DNA from: VXNE01 sp965248075
GTDB taxonomy: Bacteria; Pseudomonadota; Gammaproteobacteria; Pseudomonadales; Azotimanducaceae
Length of the DNA stretch: 64,000 nt
NCBI GenBank assembly: GCA_965248075.1
Contig: CBDFIL010000002.1
Location: 62,001 to 126,000 of the forward strand
Direction of reading: 5' to 3'
Position numbers and translations under genes: made by a program. Every line of letters begins with the position of its first letter. The stretch's first letter is position 1. Positions 54,944 to 63,557 of the stretch are shown here, one piece after another. The notes under the pieces are model-generated. The model made no database searches. It saw nothing but the letters and a program-made list of their open reading frames with translations, and was not told the DNA's origin.

Positions 54944-55801
54944 TCAGGCGTCGGGACACCCGTCGCGCTCGATCTGCACGGTCGAGTGGTCAATGCCGAA
55001 GCGCGTGTTCAGCAGGTCCTTGATCTGGCTGGTGGCGGCCTGGCCGTCGGTCGCGAGATCCAGTCTCGCGTGCAGGGTGAGCAGCGGCTTCTCGTCCGTC
55101 AACGCCCATGCATGCACGTGGTGGATGTCCAGCACACCCGCGACATCTGTCGCCAGCGCGGCACGGATCTCCTCGAGATCGACGTTGGCGGGTACCCCCT
55201 CGAGCAGGATATGGCTGGACTCGCGCAACACGCGCCAGGCACCGCGCACCAGGATGGCCGCGATGACGATGGCAAGGAGTGGGTCGGCGTACAGCCAGCC
55301 GAAGAGCAGCACACAGGCCGCTGCGGCCATCGCCGCGACGGATCCGAGCAGGTCTCCGAGCACGTGCAGGGCCGCGCTGCGCACGTTCAGGTTGTGTGAC
55401 CCGTGCAGCATCCGGTAGACGACCACGTTGATCACGAAACCGATGGCCGCGACGATCAGCGCCGGGACCGGCAGCATGGCCTCGGGCGCACCGAGCCGGC
55501 TGAAGGCCTCGAAGAGGATGCCTGCGGCCAGACCGAAGAGGGCCAGGGCGTTGATAAAGGCCGCCAGTACCTGGAATCGGTGATAACCGTAGCTGAGTCG
55601 GGCGTTCTGCTCGCGGCGCGACAGGCGCATTGCGTACCAGGACAGGCCGAGGGCGGATGCGTCGAGCAGCATGTGCCCCGCATCGGCGAGGAGCGTCAGG
55701 GAGTTGGCGAGCCAGCCGCCGACCGCCTCTGCGACCATGAAACCGGCGATCAGGAAGAAACTGCGTCCGAGGAGTCGTTCGTTGCGCGTATGAGGGTGCA
55801 C
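54944..55801 (-). CDS. Cation diffusion facilitator (CzcD/ZitB-like)
   Basis: 285 residues; GTG start at 55801. Six membrane helices with the transport-site motifs LLADAGHMLLDASALGLS (helix II, HxxxD) and ALHVLGDLLGSVAAMAA (helix V, HxxxD). Cytosolic ferredoxin-like domain with HHVHAWALTDEKPLLTLHAR. It exports Zn2+, Cd2+ or Co2+ in exchange for protons. The histidine-rich loop of many zinc exporters is missing. A GNAT gene follows upstream on the same strand with a 19-base gap. Confidence 0.92.
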   Translation of the reverse strand: MHPHTRNERLLGRSFFLIAGFMVAEAVGGWLANSLTLLADAGHMLLDASALGLSWYAMRLSRREQNARLSYGYHRFQVLAAFINALALFGLAAGILFEAFSRLGAPEAMLPVPALIVAAIGFVINVVVYRMLHGSHNLNVRSAALHVLGDLLGSVAAMAAAACVLLFGWLYADPLLAIVIAAILVRGAWRVLRESSHILLEGVPANVDLEEIRAALATDVAGVLDIHHVHAWALTDEKPLLTLHARLDLATDGQAATSQIKDLLNTRFGIDHSTVQIERDGCPDA

Positions 55802-55820
55802 GACGTCGCCTGCGATCGAC

Positions 55821-56363
55821 TCAGCGCAGTCTCTTGCGCATCCGGATGGCGGCTTCGATGCCGCTGTAGTACTTGGGCACGAAGTCCGCTTCCTCGTATC
55901 CCCGAGCGCGGTAGAAGGCGCGTCCCCCGGTGTTCCGGGCCCGCACTTCGAGTTTCAGGCGGGCGATCCCGGCGACGGAGGCCGTTTTCTCGAGCCAGCG
56001 GAGCAGCTCGCTTGCCAGGCCGTGCCGGCGCAACGAGGGATGCACGGCGAGCAGGTTGAGGTGGGCGCTTTCCAGTTGGTACTGCATGATGCCGAAGCCG
56101 CCGATCACGGTGCCGCGCCAACGGCCATCGGCCGTCCGGTGCTCGGTACGACCGGCCGGGGCGGGCGAGTGGACGCCGTTGCCCGAGGATCGCCGGCAGC
56201 GAGCGCAGAGCACGACCGCCTCGGGGTCGCGGATCATGTTGAGAATCGCGGGGGTGCGCCAGCGCCAGTTGAGGCCCTGCTCGATGTAGTCCCGCGACAT
56301 GCGGGCGAGCACCGGGGCCTCGTCGCGCTTGGCGAGGCCGAGCTCCTTGGAAACGAGTTCCAT
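55821..56363 (-). CDS. GNAT-family N-acetyltransferase
   Basis: 180 residues from MELVSKELGLAKRDEAPVLA. GNAT core: GTVIGGFGIMQYQLESAHLN (beta-4), LLAVHPSLRRHGLASELLRW with the acetyl-CoA pyrophosphate loop RRHGLA, then LKLEVRARNTGGRAFYRARG and a tail resembling RimI-type enzymes (YYSGIEAAIRMRKRL). The arrangement LEVRARNTGGRAFYRARGY is typical of protein N-terminal or small-molecule acetylases; the substrate is unknown. Confidence 0.88.
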   Translation of the reverse strand: MELVSKELGLAKRDEAPVLARMSRDYIEQGLNWRWRTPAILNMIRDPEAVVLCARCRRSSGNGVHSPAPAGRTEHRTADGRWRGTVIGGFGIMQYQLESAHLNLLAVHPSLRRHGLASELLRWLEKTASVAGIARLKLEVRARNTGGRAFYRARGYEEADFVPKYYSGIEAAIRMRKRLR

Positions 56364-56370
56364 GGGTCGA

Positions 56371-56457
56371 TTATTGCAGAAGCTTGAGGGCGCGGGCGTA
56401 GGCGATCGACAACTGCGTGCAGTCGAACTGGATCTCGCGTCCTGTGGCAGCGTCCAT
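56371..56457 (-). CDS. Possible 28-residue small ORF before the GNAT gene
   Basis: Reads MDAATGREIQFDCTQLSIAY then ARALKLLQ and ends 7 bases before the GNAT start, so it could be a leader or a small co-translated peptide. No strong ribosome-binding site and no known family. It may be fortuitous. Confidence 0.3.
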   Translation of the reverse strand: MDAATGREIQFDCTQLSIAYARALKLLQ

Positions 56458-56585
56458 GGGTCGCGTCCTCTGCTCGGTCGGCGCGTTCGAGTGTAGCGGA
56501 TGGAAGTGCGCGCGGCGGTGCCCATGCAGCCCGGCGCGGCGCCTGTGATAGAGTCTCGCGCTTTTCCGGAAGGGGGGACACGAGC

Positions 56586-57374
56586 GTGGAATTGAACAGG
56601 ATCCGGCTCGATTTCGAGGACTCCGTTGCCGTCCTCACGTTCAATCACCCCGAAGTGCTCAACGCCATCGGCCCGGACATGATGCAGGGTCTTGCAGAAG
56701 CGATGGTGGAGCTCGAATCCCGCCCGGGAAACGTTCGCTGTCTGCTGATCACCGGTGCCGGACGCGGCTTCTGTTCCGGCGCAAATCTCGCCGGACGCGG
56801 GGACGGTAACAACACCCGTCGCCCCGGCGGCACCCTGCGCAACTTCTACCACCCGCTGCTGCTCGGACTGCGGGATCTCGACATGCCGATCGTCACGGCC
56901 GTGAATGGGGCGGCGGCGGGTGTCGGGATGAGCCTGGCCCTGATGGGCGACATGGTCTGTGCCTCGAAGCAGGCCTTTTTCCTGCAGGCGTTCGCGCGCA
57001 TCGGCCTGGTGCCGGATGGCGGAGCGACCTTCGTCCTGCCGCGCCTGGTGGGTTGGGGCAGGGCGGTGGAGCTTTCGCTGCTCGCGGAGCGGCTGCCGGC
57101 GGAGAAGGCGGCCGAGTGGGGTCTCGTCAACCGGCTCTATGACGACAACGACGCGCTGATGGCAGGCGCCATGGAGCTGGCGCAACGGTTGGGTAAGGGT
57201 CCGCGGTCGCTGTCGCTGATCCGCAAGGCCTACTGGGCGACGTGGCACAACTCCTACGAACAGCAACTCGATCTCGAAGCGCAACTGCAGTCCGAAGCCG
57301 GTGCGTCAAACGATGCCCGGGAAGGCACCCTGGCCTTCCTGGAGAAACGCGACGCCCGATTCCAGGGCAACTGA
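56586..57374 (+). CDS. Enoyl-CoA hydratase/isomerase (crotonase family)
   Basis: 262 residues; GTG start with GGGGGGA 9-10 bases upstream. Crotonase motifs: FNHPEVLNAIGPDMMQGL, the oxyanion-hole segment GAGRGFCSGANLAGRGD, VTAVNGAAAGVGMSLALMGD and FARIGLVPDGGATFVLPRLV, where the PDGG form resembles PaaG/PaaB-type enzymes rather than mitochondrial hydratases with two glutamates. It acts on a CoA thioester in beta-oxidation or aromatic degradation. The SDR gene follows after 39 bases in the same direction. Confidence 0.92.
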   Translation: MELNRIRLDFEDSVAVLTFNHPEVLNAIGPDMMQGLAEAMVELESRPGNVRCLLITGAGRGFCSGANLAGRGDGNNTRRPGGTLRNFYHPLLLGLRDLDMPIVTAVNGAAAGVGMSLALMGDMVCASKQAFFLQAFARIGLVPDGGATFVLPRLVGWGRAVELSLLAERLPAEKAAEWGLVNRLYDDNDALMAGAMELAQRLGKGPRSLSLIRKAYWATWHNSYEQQLDLEAQLQSEAGASNDAREGTLAFLEKRDARFQGN

Positions 57375-57413
57375 TCCATGCCGGCCAAGACACGTGACAA
57401 CTGGAGAGCAAGC

Positions 57414-58178
57414 ATGTCATTGAAGGGGCGAGTTGCATTGGTGACGGGGGGCGGCCGCGGCGTGGGCCGTGCGATAGCGGTCGCGTTGGCGGAGGACGGC
57501 GCCGATGTCGCCATCAACTACCGGCGGGACCACGATGCGGCGGCCGAGGCCGTCGAACTGGTCGAGCGCGCCGGCGGCCGGGCGCGCGTGTATCAGGCTT
57601 CCGTGGACGACTTCGAGCAGGACCGGGAGATGGTGGAGGCGGTGCACGCCGAGATGGGGCCGATCAGTATTCTGGTCAACAACGCGGGTATTGCAAGCCG
57701 CGGCAACTCCGTGGTCGACACGGACATCGCGGAGATGCAGCGCGTCGTCGCGACGCACGCTTTCGCCCCCCATTACCTCAGCAAGCTGACGATCCCGCGC
57801 ATGCGAGAGCAACCACGGGGGGACATCGTGATGATCTCCAGTGCCGCGACCCGCGGCCTGGGCGCGAACGGCGCCCCGTACAACATGGGCAAGACCGCCC
57901 AGGAAGCGTTGGCGGCGACGCTCGCGAAGGAAGAGAAGCGATACGGCATCCGGGTGAACGTGGTGGCGCCGGGGCTCGTCGAGACCGAGATGGGCCGGCG
58001 CCTGGTGCGGGCGACGACCGGCGTGGAGGACATCCGTACCCTCGATGCCGACAGCCCGTTCGGCCACGTCTGCCAGCCGGAGGACATCGCCAACGTGGTG
58101 CGTTTCCTGGTGTCCGACGCCAACTCCTACGTGACCGGCGAACGTCTGTACGTGGACGGGGCCGGGCCGTACGGCTGA
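57414..58178 (+). CDS. Short-chain dehydrogenase/reductase (FabG-like)
   Basis: 254 residues from MSLKGRVALVTGGGRGVGRA after GGAGAG. Rossmann motif TGGGRGVG, then NNAG, catalytic serine region MISSAAT and YNMGKTAQEALAATLAKE (YxxxK), with VAPGLVETEMG. The residue pattern INYRRDHD after beta-2 suggests NADP(H). It is the classical form with complete catalytic residues. Likely oxidises or reduces a hydroxyacyl-CoA or secondary alcohol in the pathway of the preceding enoyl-CoA hydratase. Confidence 0.93.
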   Translation: MSLKGRVALVTGGGRGVGRAIAVALAEDGADVAINYRRDHDAAAEAVELVERAGGRARVYQASVDDFEQDREMVEAVHAEMGPISILVNNAGIASRGNSVVDTDIAEMQRVVATHAFAPHYLSKLTIPRMREQPRGDIVMISSAATRGLGANGAPYNMGKTAQEALAATLAKEEKRYGIRVNVVAPGLVETEMGRRLVRATTGVEDIRTLDADSPFGHVCQPEDIANVVRFLVSDANSYVTGERLYVDGAGPYG

Positions 58179-58261
58179 GGCGCCGCGGCGGGTGTGTCGG
58201 GCTTGACCCCGCCCGAGCGTTGCAGGACGATCGTCCGAGGTTCGCAACGGAGGGGAAGCCC

Positions 58262-59071
58262 ATGGCGGAAGCCGCCCACGACACCGTTTTCTCCACCAGC
58301 CGCGCGAGCGTCGCGCTCGGCGCGCGGGTCGAAGGCATCGACCTCGGTGAAGCGGACGGGCGCCTGGTCGCCGACCTGCACGACCTGCTCCTGGCACACC
58401 ACCTGCTGGTCCTGCCGGGCCAGCGACTGTCGCCGCTCGAACTGGCGGATTTCGGGCGCCTCTGGGGCGACCTGCTGACGCACCCGGCGACGAAGCACCC
58501 GGACACCGAGTACGTGCAGTGGATTGCGCGCAAGGGCCACAAGCACCGGTTCTTCCGCGGCGAACATCCGTTTGGCGGTGGGTGGCACTCCGACATGACC
58601 TGGCATCCGACGCCGCCGCGCATCACGGCGCTGCACGCCCGCGTCCTGCCGGGCGAGGGCGGCGACACCGCCTTCTCCAACCAGCATCTCGCGTACGAGA
58701 CCCTGGATGAGGAGCTGCGCGAACGCATCGAGGGGCTCGAGGCGTTCCATTCCGGCAAGGTCTTCGGACCGGAGGTGGAGGAGTCGGTGCACCCGGTGGT
58801 GCGCACGCACGAGGAGACGGGGCGCCGGGCGCTGTACGTGAACGGGAACTTCACGAAATACATCGTCGGGATTCCCGAAGAGGAGAGCGAACGGCTGCTC
58901 TTTCGGCTGCTGGCCCACGCGAGCCGCCCCGAGTTCGTCTACCGCCATCGCTGGGACGTCGATGACCTCGTGCTATGGGACAACCGCTCCGTGATGCACT
59001 ACCCGGTCACCGACTACGGCGAAGAGCGGGTGATGCACCGGATCGTCGTGCAGGGGGGCAAGCCCGTGTAG
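58262..59071 (+). CDS. TauD/TfdA-family Fe(II)/2-oxoglutarate dioxygenase
   Basis: 269 residues from MAEAAHDTVFSTSRASVALG after GGAGGGG. LGARVEGIDLGEADG and HHLLVLPGQRLSPLELADFG are the usual start. The iron ligands are HSDMTWHPTPPRIT (HxD) and the histidine in ERVMHRIVVQGGKPV; the 2-oxoglutarate arginine follows in MHRIVV. Family members hydroxylate taurine, phenoxyacetates, alkyl sulfates or carnitine precursors; the substrate is open. Same strand as the enoyl-CoA hydratase and SDR, so it may feed the same pathway. Confidence 0.92.
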   Translation: MAEAAHDTVFSTSRASVALGARVEGIDLGEADGRLVADLHDLLLAHHLLVLPGQRLSPLELADFGRLWGDLLTHPATKHPDTEYVQWIARKGHKHRFFRGEHPFGGGWHSDMTWHPTPPRITALHARVLPGEGGDTAFSNQHLAYETLDEELRERIEGLEAFHSGKVFGPEVEESVHPVVRTHEETGRRALYVNGNFTKYIVGIPEEESERLLFRLLAHASRPEFVYRHRWDVDDLVLWDNRSVMHYPVTDYGEERVMHRIVVQGGKPV

Positions 59072-59191
59072 GGGACGGGCTTGTCCCGTCCCGGCGCGAC
59101 CTACGGTCGCGTTGCAGTTTCGCGAGCGCGAAACTGCGCGTTGACGACGAGGTTCCGCGACTTCGGGGACGGGCGACCGCAAGGGTCGCCC
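59072..59191. repeat. Cluster of four GC-rich hairpins (REP/BIME-like)
   Basis: GGGACGGG/CCCGTCCC (59072-59092), CGCGACC/GGTCGCG (59095-59111), GCAGTTTCGC/GCGAAACTGC (59114-59137) and GGGCGACC/GGTCGCCC (59171-59191). The first and last recur at 44145-44214, the middle two at 32469-32513. They lie between convergent genes. Confidence 0.7.
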
Positions 59192-60202
59192 CTACAGGCG
59201 GAAGCGGTGCGGTCCGAAGTCGGCCTCGTAGAACGGCGCCACCATCTGTCCCGGCGGAATCAGCGCGTCGATCGCCCGGGTGTCTTCCTCGGTGAGTTCG
59301 ATGTCGGCGGCCGGGAGGTTGTCCTCGAGTTGCGCCATGGTGCGTGGGCCGATGATCGGGCTGGTGACGCCCGGCTGCGCCATCACCCAGGCCAGCGCGT
59401 ATTGCGACAGGGTCACGCCGCGGTTCCGCGCGAGGGGTTCGAGCCCTTCGATCACGTCGAAGATGCGCTGGTTGTACCGTCGCCGCTGCATCGCATTGGC
59501 ATTGGCGAACCGGGTTCCCGCCGGCGGTTCCTCGCCGCGGCGGTACTTGCCGGTGAGAAGCCCGCCGCCCAGCGGGCTCCAGGGGATCGTCGCCACGCCG
59601 TAGGTGCGCGCCATCGGCATCAGTTCCCGTTCGACCCGGCGGTCGAGCAGGTTGTAGGGCTGCTGTTCGCAGACGAAGCGGTTGAGTCCGTGCTTCTCCG
59701 CCGCCCAGAGGGACTCCACGAACTGCCAGGCCGCGAACGTTGACGTGCCGATGTAACGCACCTTGCCCTGGCGGATGAGGTCGTCGAGGGCGCGCAGCGT
59801 CTCGTCGATGGCGGTGTCCGGCCGGGGCCGGTGGATCTGGTAGAGGTCGATGTAGTCGGTCTGCAGGCGTTTGAGGCTGGCCTCGCACGCCGCGACGATG
59901 TGCCTGCGGCTCGCGCCGCGCATGTTCGGATCGTCGGCATCCATGGCGCCGTGGAACTTGGTCGCCAGCACGATCCGGTCGCGCTGGCCGTTGCGCACGA
60001 GCGCTTCGCCGGTGACCTCCTCGCTGCGACCGCGGCCGTAGACATTCGCGGTGTCGATGAAGTTGATCCCCGCGTCGAGTGCCCGGTCGATGATCGCGTA
60101 GGACTCGGCGGGCTCCGTGCGCCAGCCGAACATCATCGCTCCGAGGCAGAGGTTGCTGACCCGGACGCCGGTGCGGCCGAGCAGGCGGGTTTCGATGGGC
60201 AT
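59192..60202 (-). CDS. Aldo/keto reductase
   Basis: 336 residues from MPIETRLLGRTGVRVSNLCL. Catalytic tetrad: aspartate and tyrosine in FIDTANVYGRGRSEEVTGEA, lysine in VLATKFHGAMD, histidine in DLYQIHRPRPD. The NADP-binding end has SPIIGPRTMAQLEDNL. It belongs to the AKR group related to YajO/YhdN-like enzymes that reduce aldehydes or ketones. Downstream of the hairpin cluster, facing the TauD gene. Confidence 0.92.
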   Translation of the reverse strand: MPIETRLLGRTGVRVSNLCLGAMMFGWRTEPAESYAIIDRALDAGINFIDTANVYGRGRSEEVTGEALVRNGQRDRIVLATKFHGAMDADDPNMRGASRRHIVAACEASLKRLQTDYIDLYQIHRPRPDTAIDETLRALDDLIRQGKVRYIGTSTFAAWQFVESLWAAEKHGLNRFVCEQQPYNLLDRRVERELMPMARTYGVATIPWSPLGGGLLTGKYRRGEEPPAGTRFANANAMQRRRYNQRIFDVIEGLEPLARNRGVTLSQYALAWVMAQPGVTSPIIGPRTMAQLEDNLPAADIELTEEDTRAIDALIPPGQMVAPFYEADFGPHRFRL

Positions 60203-60284
60203 GTCGTGATCCTCGTACGGGCGGGTCCAGTGCGGTCGCGGCAATGCTACCCGACGATGACCGCCGGCAGCGCGGCCTGCGGCG

Positions 60285-61118
60285 CTATTGCGGCGCAGGC
60301 CCCTCCCGCGACGCGACGCGCAGACGCGCTTCGAGTTCCGCCACGCGCCGCTCCGCGGCATCTGCCCGGCGCTGGGTGGCGGCGGCGCGCTGGAGTTCGC
60401 TCTCGGCGCGTTGCTGCTCGCTGTCGGCGCGCTGCTGCTGGGCGACGGCACGCTGCTCCGCAGTGGCGGCACGCTGCTCCGCAGTGGCGGCAAGCCGTTC
60501 GGCTGTGTCCGCACGGACAGTCTCCTCCTCGAAGACCGGCAGGTCTCGTCCGCGCCGAGGATCGAAGAGCCGCAGACTGCCGCGTACCAGGTGCAGTTCT
60601 ACACCGAGTGCACTCGCGAGACGAGGCGTGCCGTCCGTTTCGGTGATCCCGGCGATGGGCCGGTACGCGTCGTCGACCAGGCGTGCCCCCTTCAGAACCG
60701 GGTCCAGATAGTCGCCCGTGGGGTCGTACTGCCAGTATTCGGTGACTCCGAGCCGCCGGTACAGCTGCCGCTTGCGGCCCTCGTCCTCGCGCCGCGTGGT
60801 TCGCGAGGTGATCTCCAGCACGAAATCCGGCATGCGTCCTTCGTGCCATACCAGCCAGTTATCGCGGGGCGGCAGCTTCGGCGCACCGAGGACCACGAAC
60901 ACGTCCGGGACGACGGATTGGCGCGGGTCGCCCTCGACGAAGTAGAGCAGCATGTCCATGCCGACGTAGACGTCGGGACGATCGGCGAAAAAGTGCTTGA
61001 GGCCCTGCCAGGCGTTGACCGTGGCGATGGCGTGTCGTTCCGTCTCAGCCAACGGCTTGCCATCGCTGGACGGATACTCGATGACGAGTGCGGCGATAGG
61101 CGTTTCGGCTCTGGTCAT
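60285..61118 (-). CDS. Uma2-family (DUF820) protein with C-terminal coiled-coil repeats
   Basis: 277 residues from MTRAETPIAALVIEYPSSDG. The PD-(D/E)XK-like Uma2 fold shows VVPDVFVVLGA and PDFVLEITSRTTRREDEGRK (E-x-T/S, with the K of the active site) and YRRLGVTEYWQYDPTGDYLD. The last 80 residues consist of near-repeats (RAATAEQRAATAEQRAVAQQ, QRADSEQQRAES) predicted to form a long coiled coil. Such proteins are numerous in cyanobacteria and other bacteria, and their nuclease activity and role remain unproven. Confidence 0.88.
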   Translation of the reverse strand: MTRAETPIAALVIEYPSSDGKPLAETERHAIATVNAWQGLKHFFADRPDVYVGMDMLLYFVEGDPRQSVVPDVFVVLGAPKLPPRDNWLVWHEGRMPDFVLEITSRTTRREDEGRKRQLYRRLGVTEYWQYDPTGDYLDPVLKGARLVDDAYRPIAGITETDGTPRLASALGVELHLVRGSLRLFDPRRGRDLPVFEEETVRADTAERLAATAEQRAATAEQRAVAQQQRADSEQQRAESELQRAAATQRRADAAERRVAELEARLRVASREGPAPQ

Positions 61119-61396
61119 GCGCTATTCTCCGCAACGGGGCGCACGGTTCGGGCACCGTAACACAGGGTCGCGGACGGGCGTAGCGGTCCTCGGGCATGCG
61201 GCGATCCTGCGGTGGCCGACGGCGTGTTCGGGGAAACGGTGGAGTTTGACAAGACGGTCTGCCGCTCCGTTACGACGCGAAACCCGCAACCGCTGGCAGA
61301 TCAATCCCGGGTGTGGCGCGAGCGCTTCACCACCGACGCCGTGAGACCTGGCGCGCATGCCGCGCGCGATGCCCGGCCAGGTGGCCCGAGTGGAAA

Positions 61397-62110
61397 CTAC
61401 TCCTTCTCCTCCTCTGCCCGAGCCCTCGACAGCGCCGCGGCCACCAGCCCTGACGGTGCCGCGACGATGCCGAGCCCGCACACCAGCACCAGGAACGTGA
61501 ACACCTTGCCCCCGGCGGTGACGGGATAGATGTCGCCGTAGCCGACGGTAGTGAGGGTGGCCACCGCCCACCAGAGGCTGTGCAGGATCGACTGGAAGTG
61601 CTCGGGCTGCGCGTCGCGCTCGAAGTAGTAGATGCCGACCGCGGAGAGGTAGAGCAGGATCCCGGCGGCCAGCAGAAACAGGAGGATTTCCTCCCTCGCG
61701 AGTTGCAGCGCCCGCATGTAGCGGTTGATCGCCGTGCTGTAGCGGAACACCTTGAGGATCTGGAACACACGGAAGATGCGCACGACGCGCACGACCAGGA
61801 GGTCCACGCCGCCGAGCGAGATGTAGAACGGCACGATGGCGACGAGATCGATCAGGCCGTAGAAGCTGAACACGTACCGCCATTTGCGTGTCGCCACGAA
61901 GACCCGCAGGCCGTACTCCATGGTGAACAGGACGGTGACGACGGCTTCGATCGCGCCAAGTGCACGCGTCGCCGCCGGTGGCAGACCGGGCAGTGTCTCG
62001 ACCGACAGCGCGATCAGTGAGCAGACGATCAGGGCGAGCACGACCAGGTCGAACGTTCGCCCGGCACGGGTGTCGCCGCGCTCGACCATCTCGACGAGAC
62101 GCGCCTTCAT
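61397..62110 (-). CDS. Voltage-gated potassium channel-like ion transporter
   Basis: 237 residues from MKARLVEMVERGDTRAGR. Six membrane segments. The S4 voltage sensor RVVRIFRVFQILKVFR has arginines every third position, and the pore helix and selectivity filter read WWAVATLTTVGYGDIYPV. Short C-terminus without RCK domain. It resembles KvAP/Kv-type bacterial channels. Located 96 bases after the histone-deacetylase-like gene on the same strand. Confidence 0.93.
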   Translation of the reverse strand: MKARLVEMVERGDTRAGRTFDLVVLALIVCSLIALSVETLPGLPPAATRALGAIEAVVTVLFTMEYGLRVFVATRKWRYVFSFYGLIDLVAIVPFYISLGGVDLLVVRVVRIFRVFQILKVFRYSTAINRYMRALQLAREEILLFLLAAGILLYLSAVGIYYFERDAQPEHFQSILHSLWWAVATLTTVGYGDIYPVTAGGKVFTFLVLVCGLGIVAAPSGLVAAALSRARAEEEKE

Positions 62111-62206
62111 TCGGTCGACCCCACCTTGTACGAGAGCATCCCGCTCGAGGTCCGCATGGTAGCGCGCCGCCGGGATCGCGTTGGGCCGCGCCGGCGCAGC
62201 GTCCGC

Positions 62207-63115
62207 TCAGAGGAGGCCCTGGACGTGCAGAGAGGCCGAACGCGCCAAAGCGGCCAGGTCGTAGCCGCCTTCGAGCGTGGAGACAACTCGACCGTTCGCG
62301 TAACGGTTCGCCGCATCGACGATGAACTGCGTGATCCACCGATAGTCGTCGTCATCGAGTTCGAGGCCCGCGAGCGGGTCGGCGCGATGCGCATCGAAGC
62401 CGGCAGAGACGAGCATCAGCTCGGGCCGATGCGCTTCGAGGGCTGGCAGCCAGTCGCGCTCCACCGCCGTGCGGAACGAGCGGCTATCGGTGCCCGCGAC
62501 CAGGGGCGTATTGACGATATTGGGTCGCTTTACGGTCTGCCGGATGCCGGGATAGTAGGGATACTGGAAGCTCGAGCAGACGAGTACCTCGGGACGGTCC
62601 TGGAAGATCTCGACGGTGCCGTTGCCGTGGTGGACGTCGAAGTCGAGGATCGCGACGCGTGCCACTCGCTCGAGTGCCGTGGCAGCGCCGACCGCGATGC
62701 TGTTGAAGAGACAGAAGCCCATGACCGTACGGGATTCCGCGTGGTGGCCGGGCGGGCGCACGGCGCAGAAGGCGCGCTCGGCGGTACCGTCCAGTACGCG
62801 TTCGACGGCTTCGCCGACGGCGCCGGCCGCAAGCCGCGCCGCGTGCAGGGAACCCGGACTCATCACCGTGTCGGTCTCCACCCGCACGAAGCCGGTCTCC
62901 GGGGCGACGCTGGCGATGGCCTCGACGTAGCGGGGGTCGTGCACCCGCGCGAGGGCGGCGTCCGTTGCCGGAGACGGCGTGCGCACGGTGAGCTCATCGA
63001 GGAGCCCGTCCGCCCGCAGGCGCTCGACCACCGCGGCGAGGCGCGCCGGACGCTCGGGATGCCCCGATGGGGTGCGGTGCTCGAGACAGTCGTCGTGGGT
63101 GAAAAGCTCGGTCAT
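62207..63115 (-). CDS. Histone deacetylase-family (acetoin utilization/acetylpolyamine amidohydrolase-like) enzyme
   Basis: 302 residues from MTELFTHDDCLEHRTPSGHP. Zinc-hydrolase motifs: HPERPARL, RPPGHHAESRTVMGFCLFNS (catalytic His pair), VAILDFDVHHGNGTVEIFQD (zinc Asp/His), LVSAGFDAHRADPLAGLELD (zinc Asp) and STLEGGYDLAALARS (catalytic tyrosine in GGY). Bacterial members deacetylate polyamines, acetoin-pathway proteins or other amides. It starts 7 bases after the preceding gene, in an operon with the permease at the window edge. Confidence 0.93.
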   Translation of the reverse strand: MTELFTHDDCLEHRTPSGHPERPARLAAVVERLRADGLLDELTVRTPSPATDAALARVHDPRYVEAIASVAPETGFVRVETDTVMSPGSLHAARLAAGAVGEAVERVLDGTAERAFCAVRPPGHHAESRTVMGFCLFNSIAVGAATALERVARVAILDFDVHHGNGTVEIFQDRPEVLVCSSFQYPYYPGIRQTVKRPNIVNTPLVAGTDSRSFRTAVERDWLPALEAHRPELMLVSAGFDAHRADPLAGLELDDDDYRWITQFIVDAANRYANGRVVSTLEGGYDLAALARSASLHVQGLL

Positions 63116-63122
63116 GCGGGCT

Positions 63123-63557
63123 CTAGCGGAAGTTGAACGCCAGCACGTTCACGCACCAGGGCGGCACGGCGTCCCGGTGCGGCAGGTCCGGGAAGGGCTC
63201 GCCGACGATCCACCACACCTCGTCGTCCTGGACCACGTACGCGCGTTTTGCGAACGCCGTGACGTAGACCTCGCAGCGGTGGCTGCCCGGTCCCTGCTCG
63301 GGAAATGGAACCAGTTGCTCGAAGAGCTCGCTCCGGTCGGAGTAATACCGGCTTGGCGCCCGGAGCCAGTCGAACTCGCTCGCAACGAACCACCAGTCTC
63401 CGTGGTGGGTGAGTTCCACGTGTCCGGCCCCGAGGACGGCCGCTCCGAAGGCGATGTTGGAGGCAATCGCGTTGGCGGTCACGACTCCATCCGGGAACAC
63501 GCCCGCGGCGCGGCGCCGGACGAAGTCGAGGCGACTCACCGGCACCGGGTCGATCAA
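63123..63557 (-). CDS. Hypothetical protein
   Basis: About 144 residues. Starts with TTG in a TTGA overlap with the permease stop, or from one of the GTGs a few codons later. Beta-rich, aromatic-rich sequence (DWWFVASEFDWLRAPSRYYS, EVYVTAFAKRAYVVQDDEVW) without known motif, signal or membrane segment. Sandwiched tightly between the permease and the deacetylase-like gene, so co-transcribed. Confidence 0.6.
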   Translation of the reverse strand: MIDPVPVSRLDFVRRRAAGVFPDGVVTANAIASNIAFGAAVLGAGHVELTHHGDWWFVASEFDWLRAPSRYYSDRSELFEQLVPFPEQGPGSHRCEVYVTAFAKRAYVVQDDEVWWIVGEPFPDLPHRDAVPPWCVNVLAFNFR

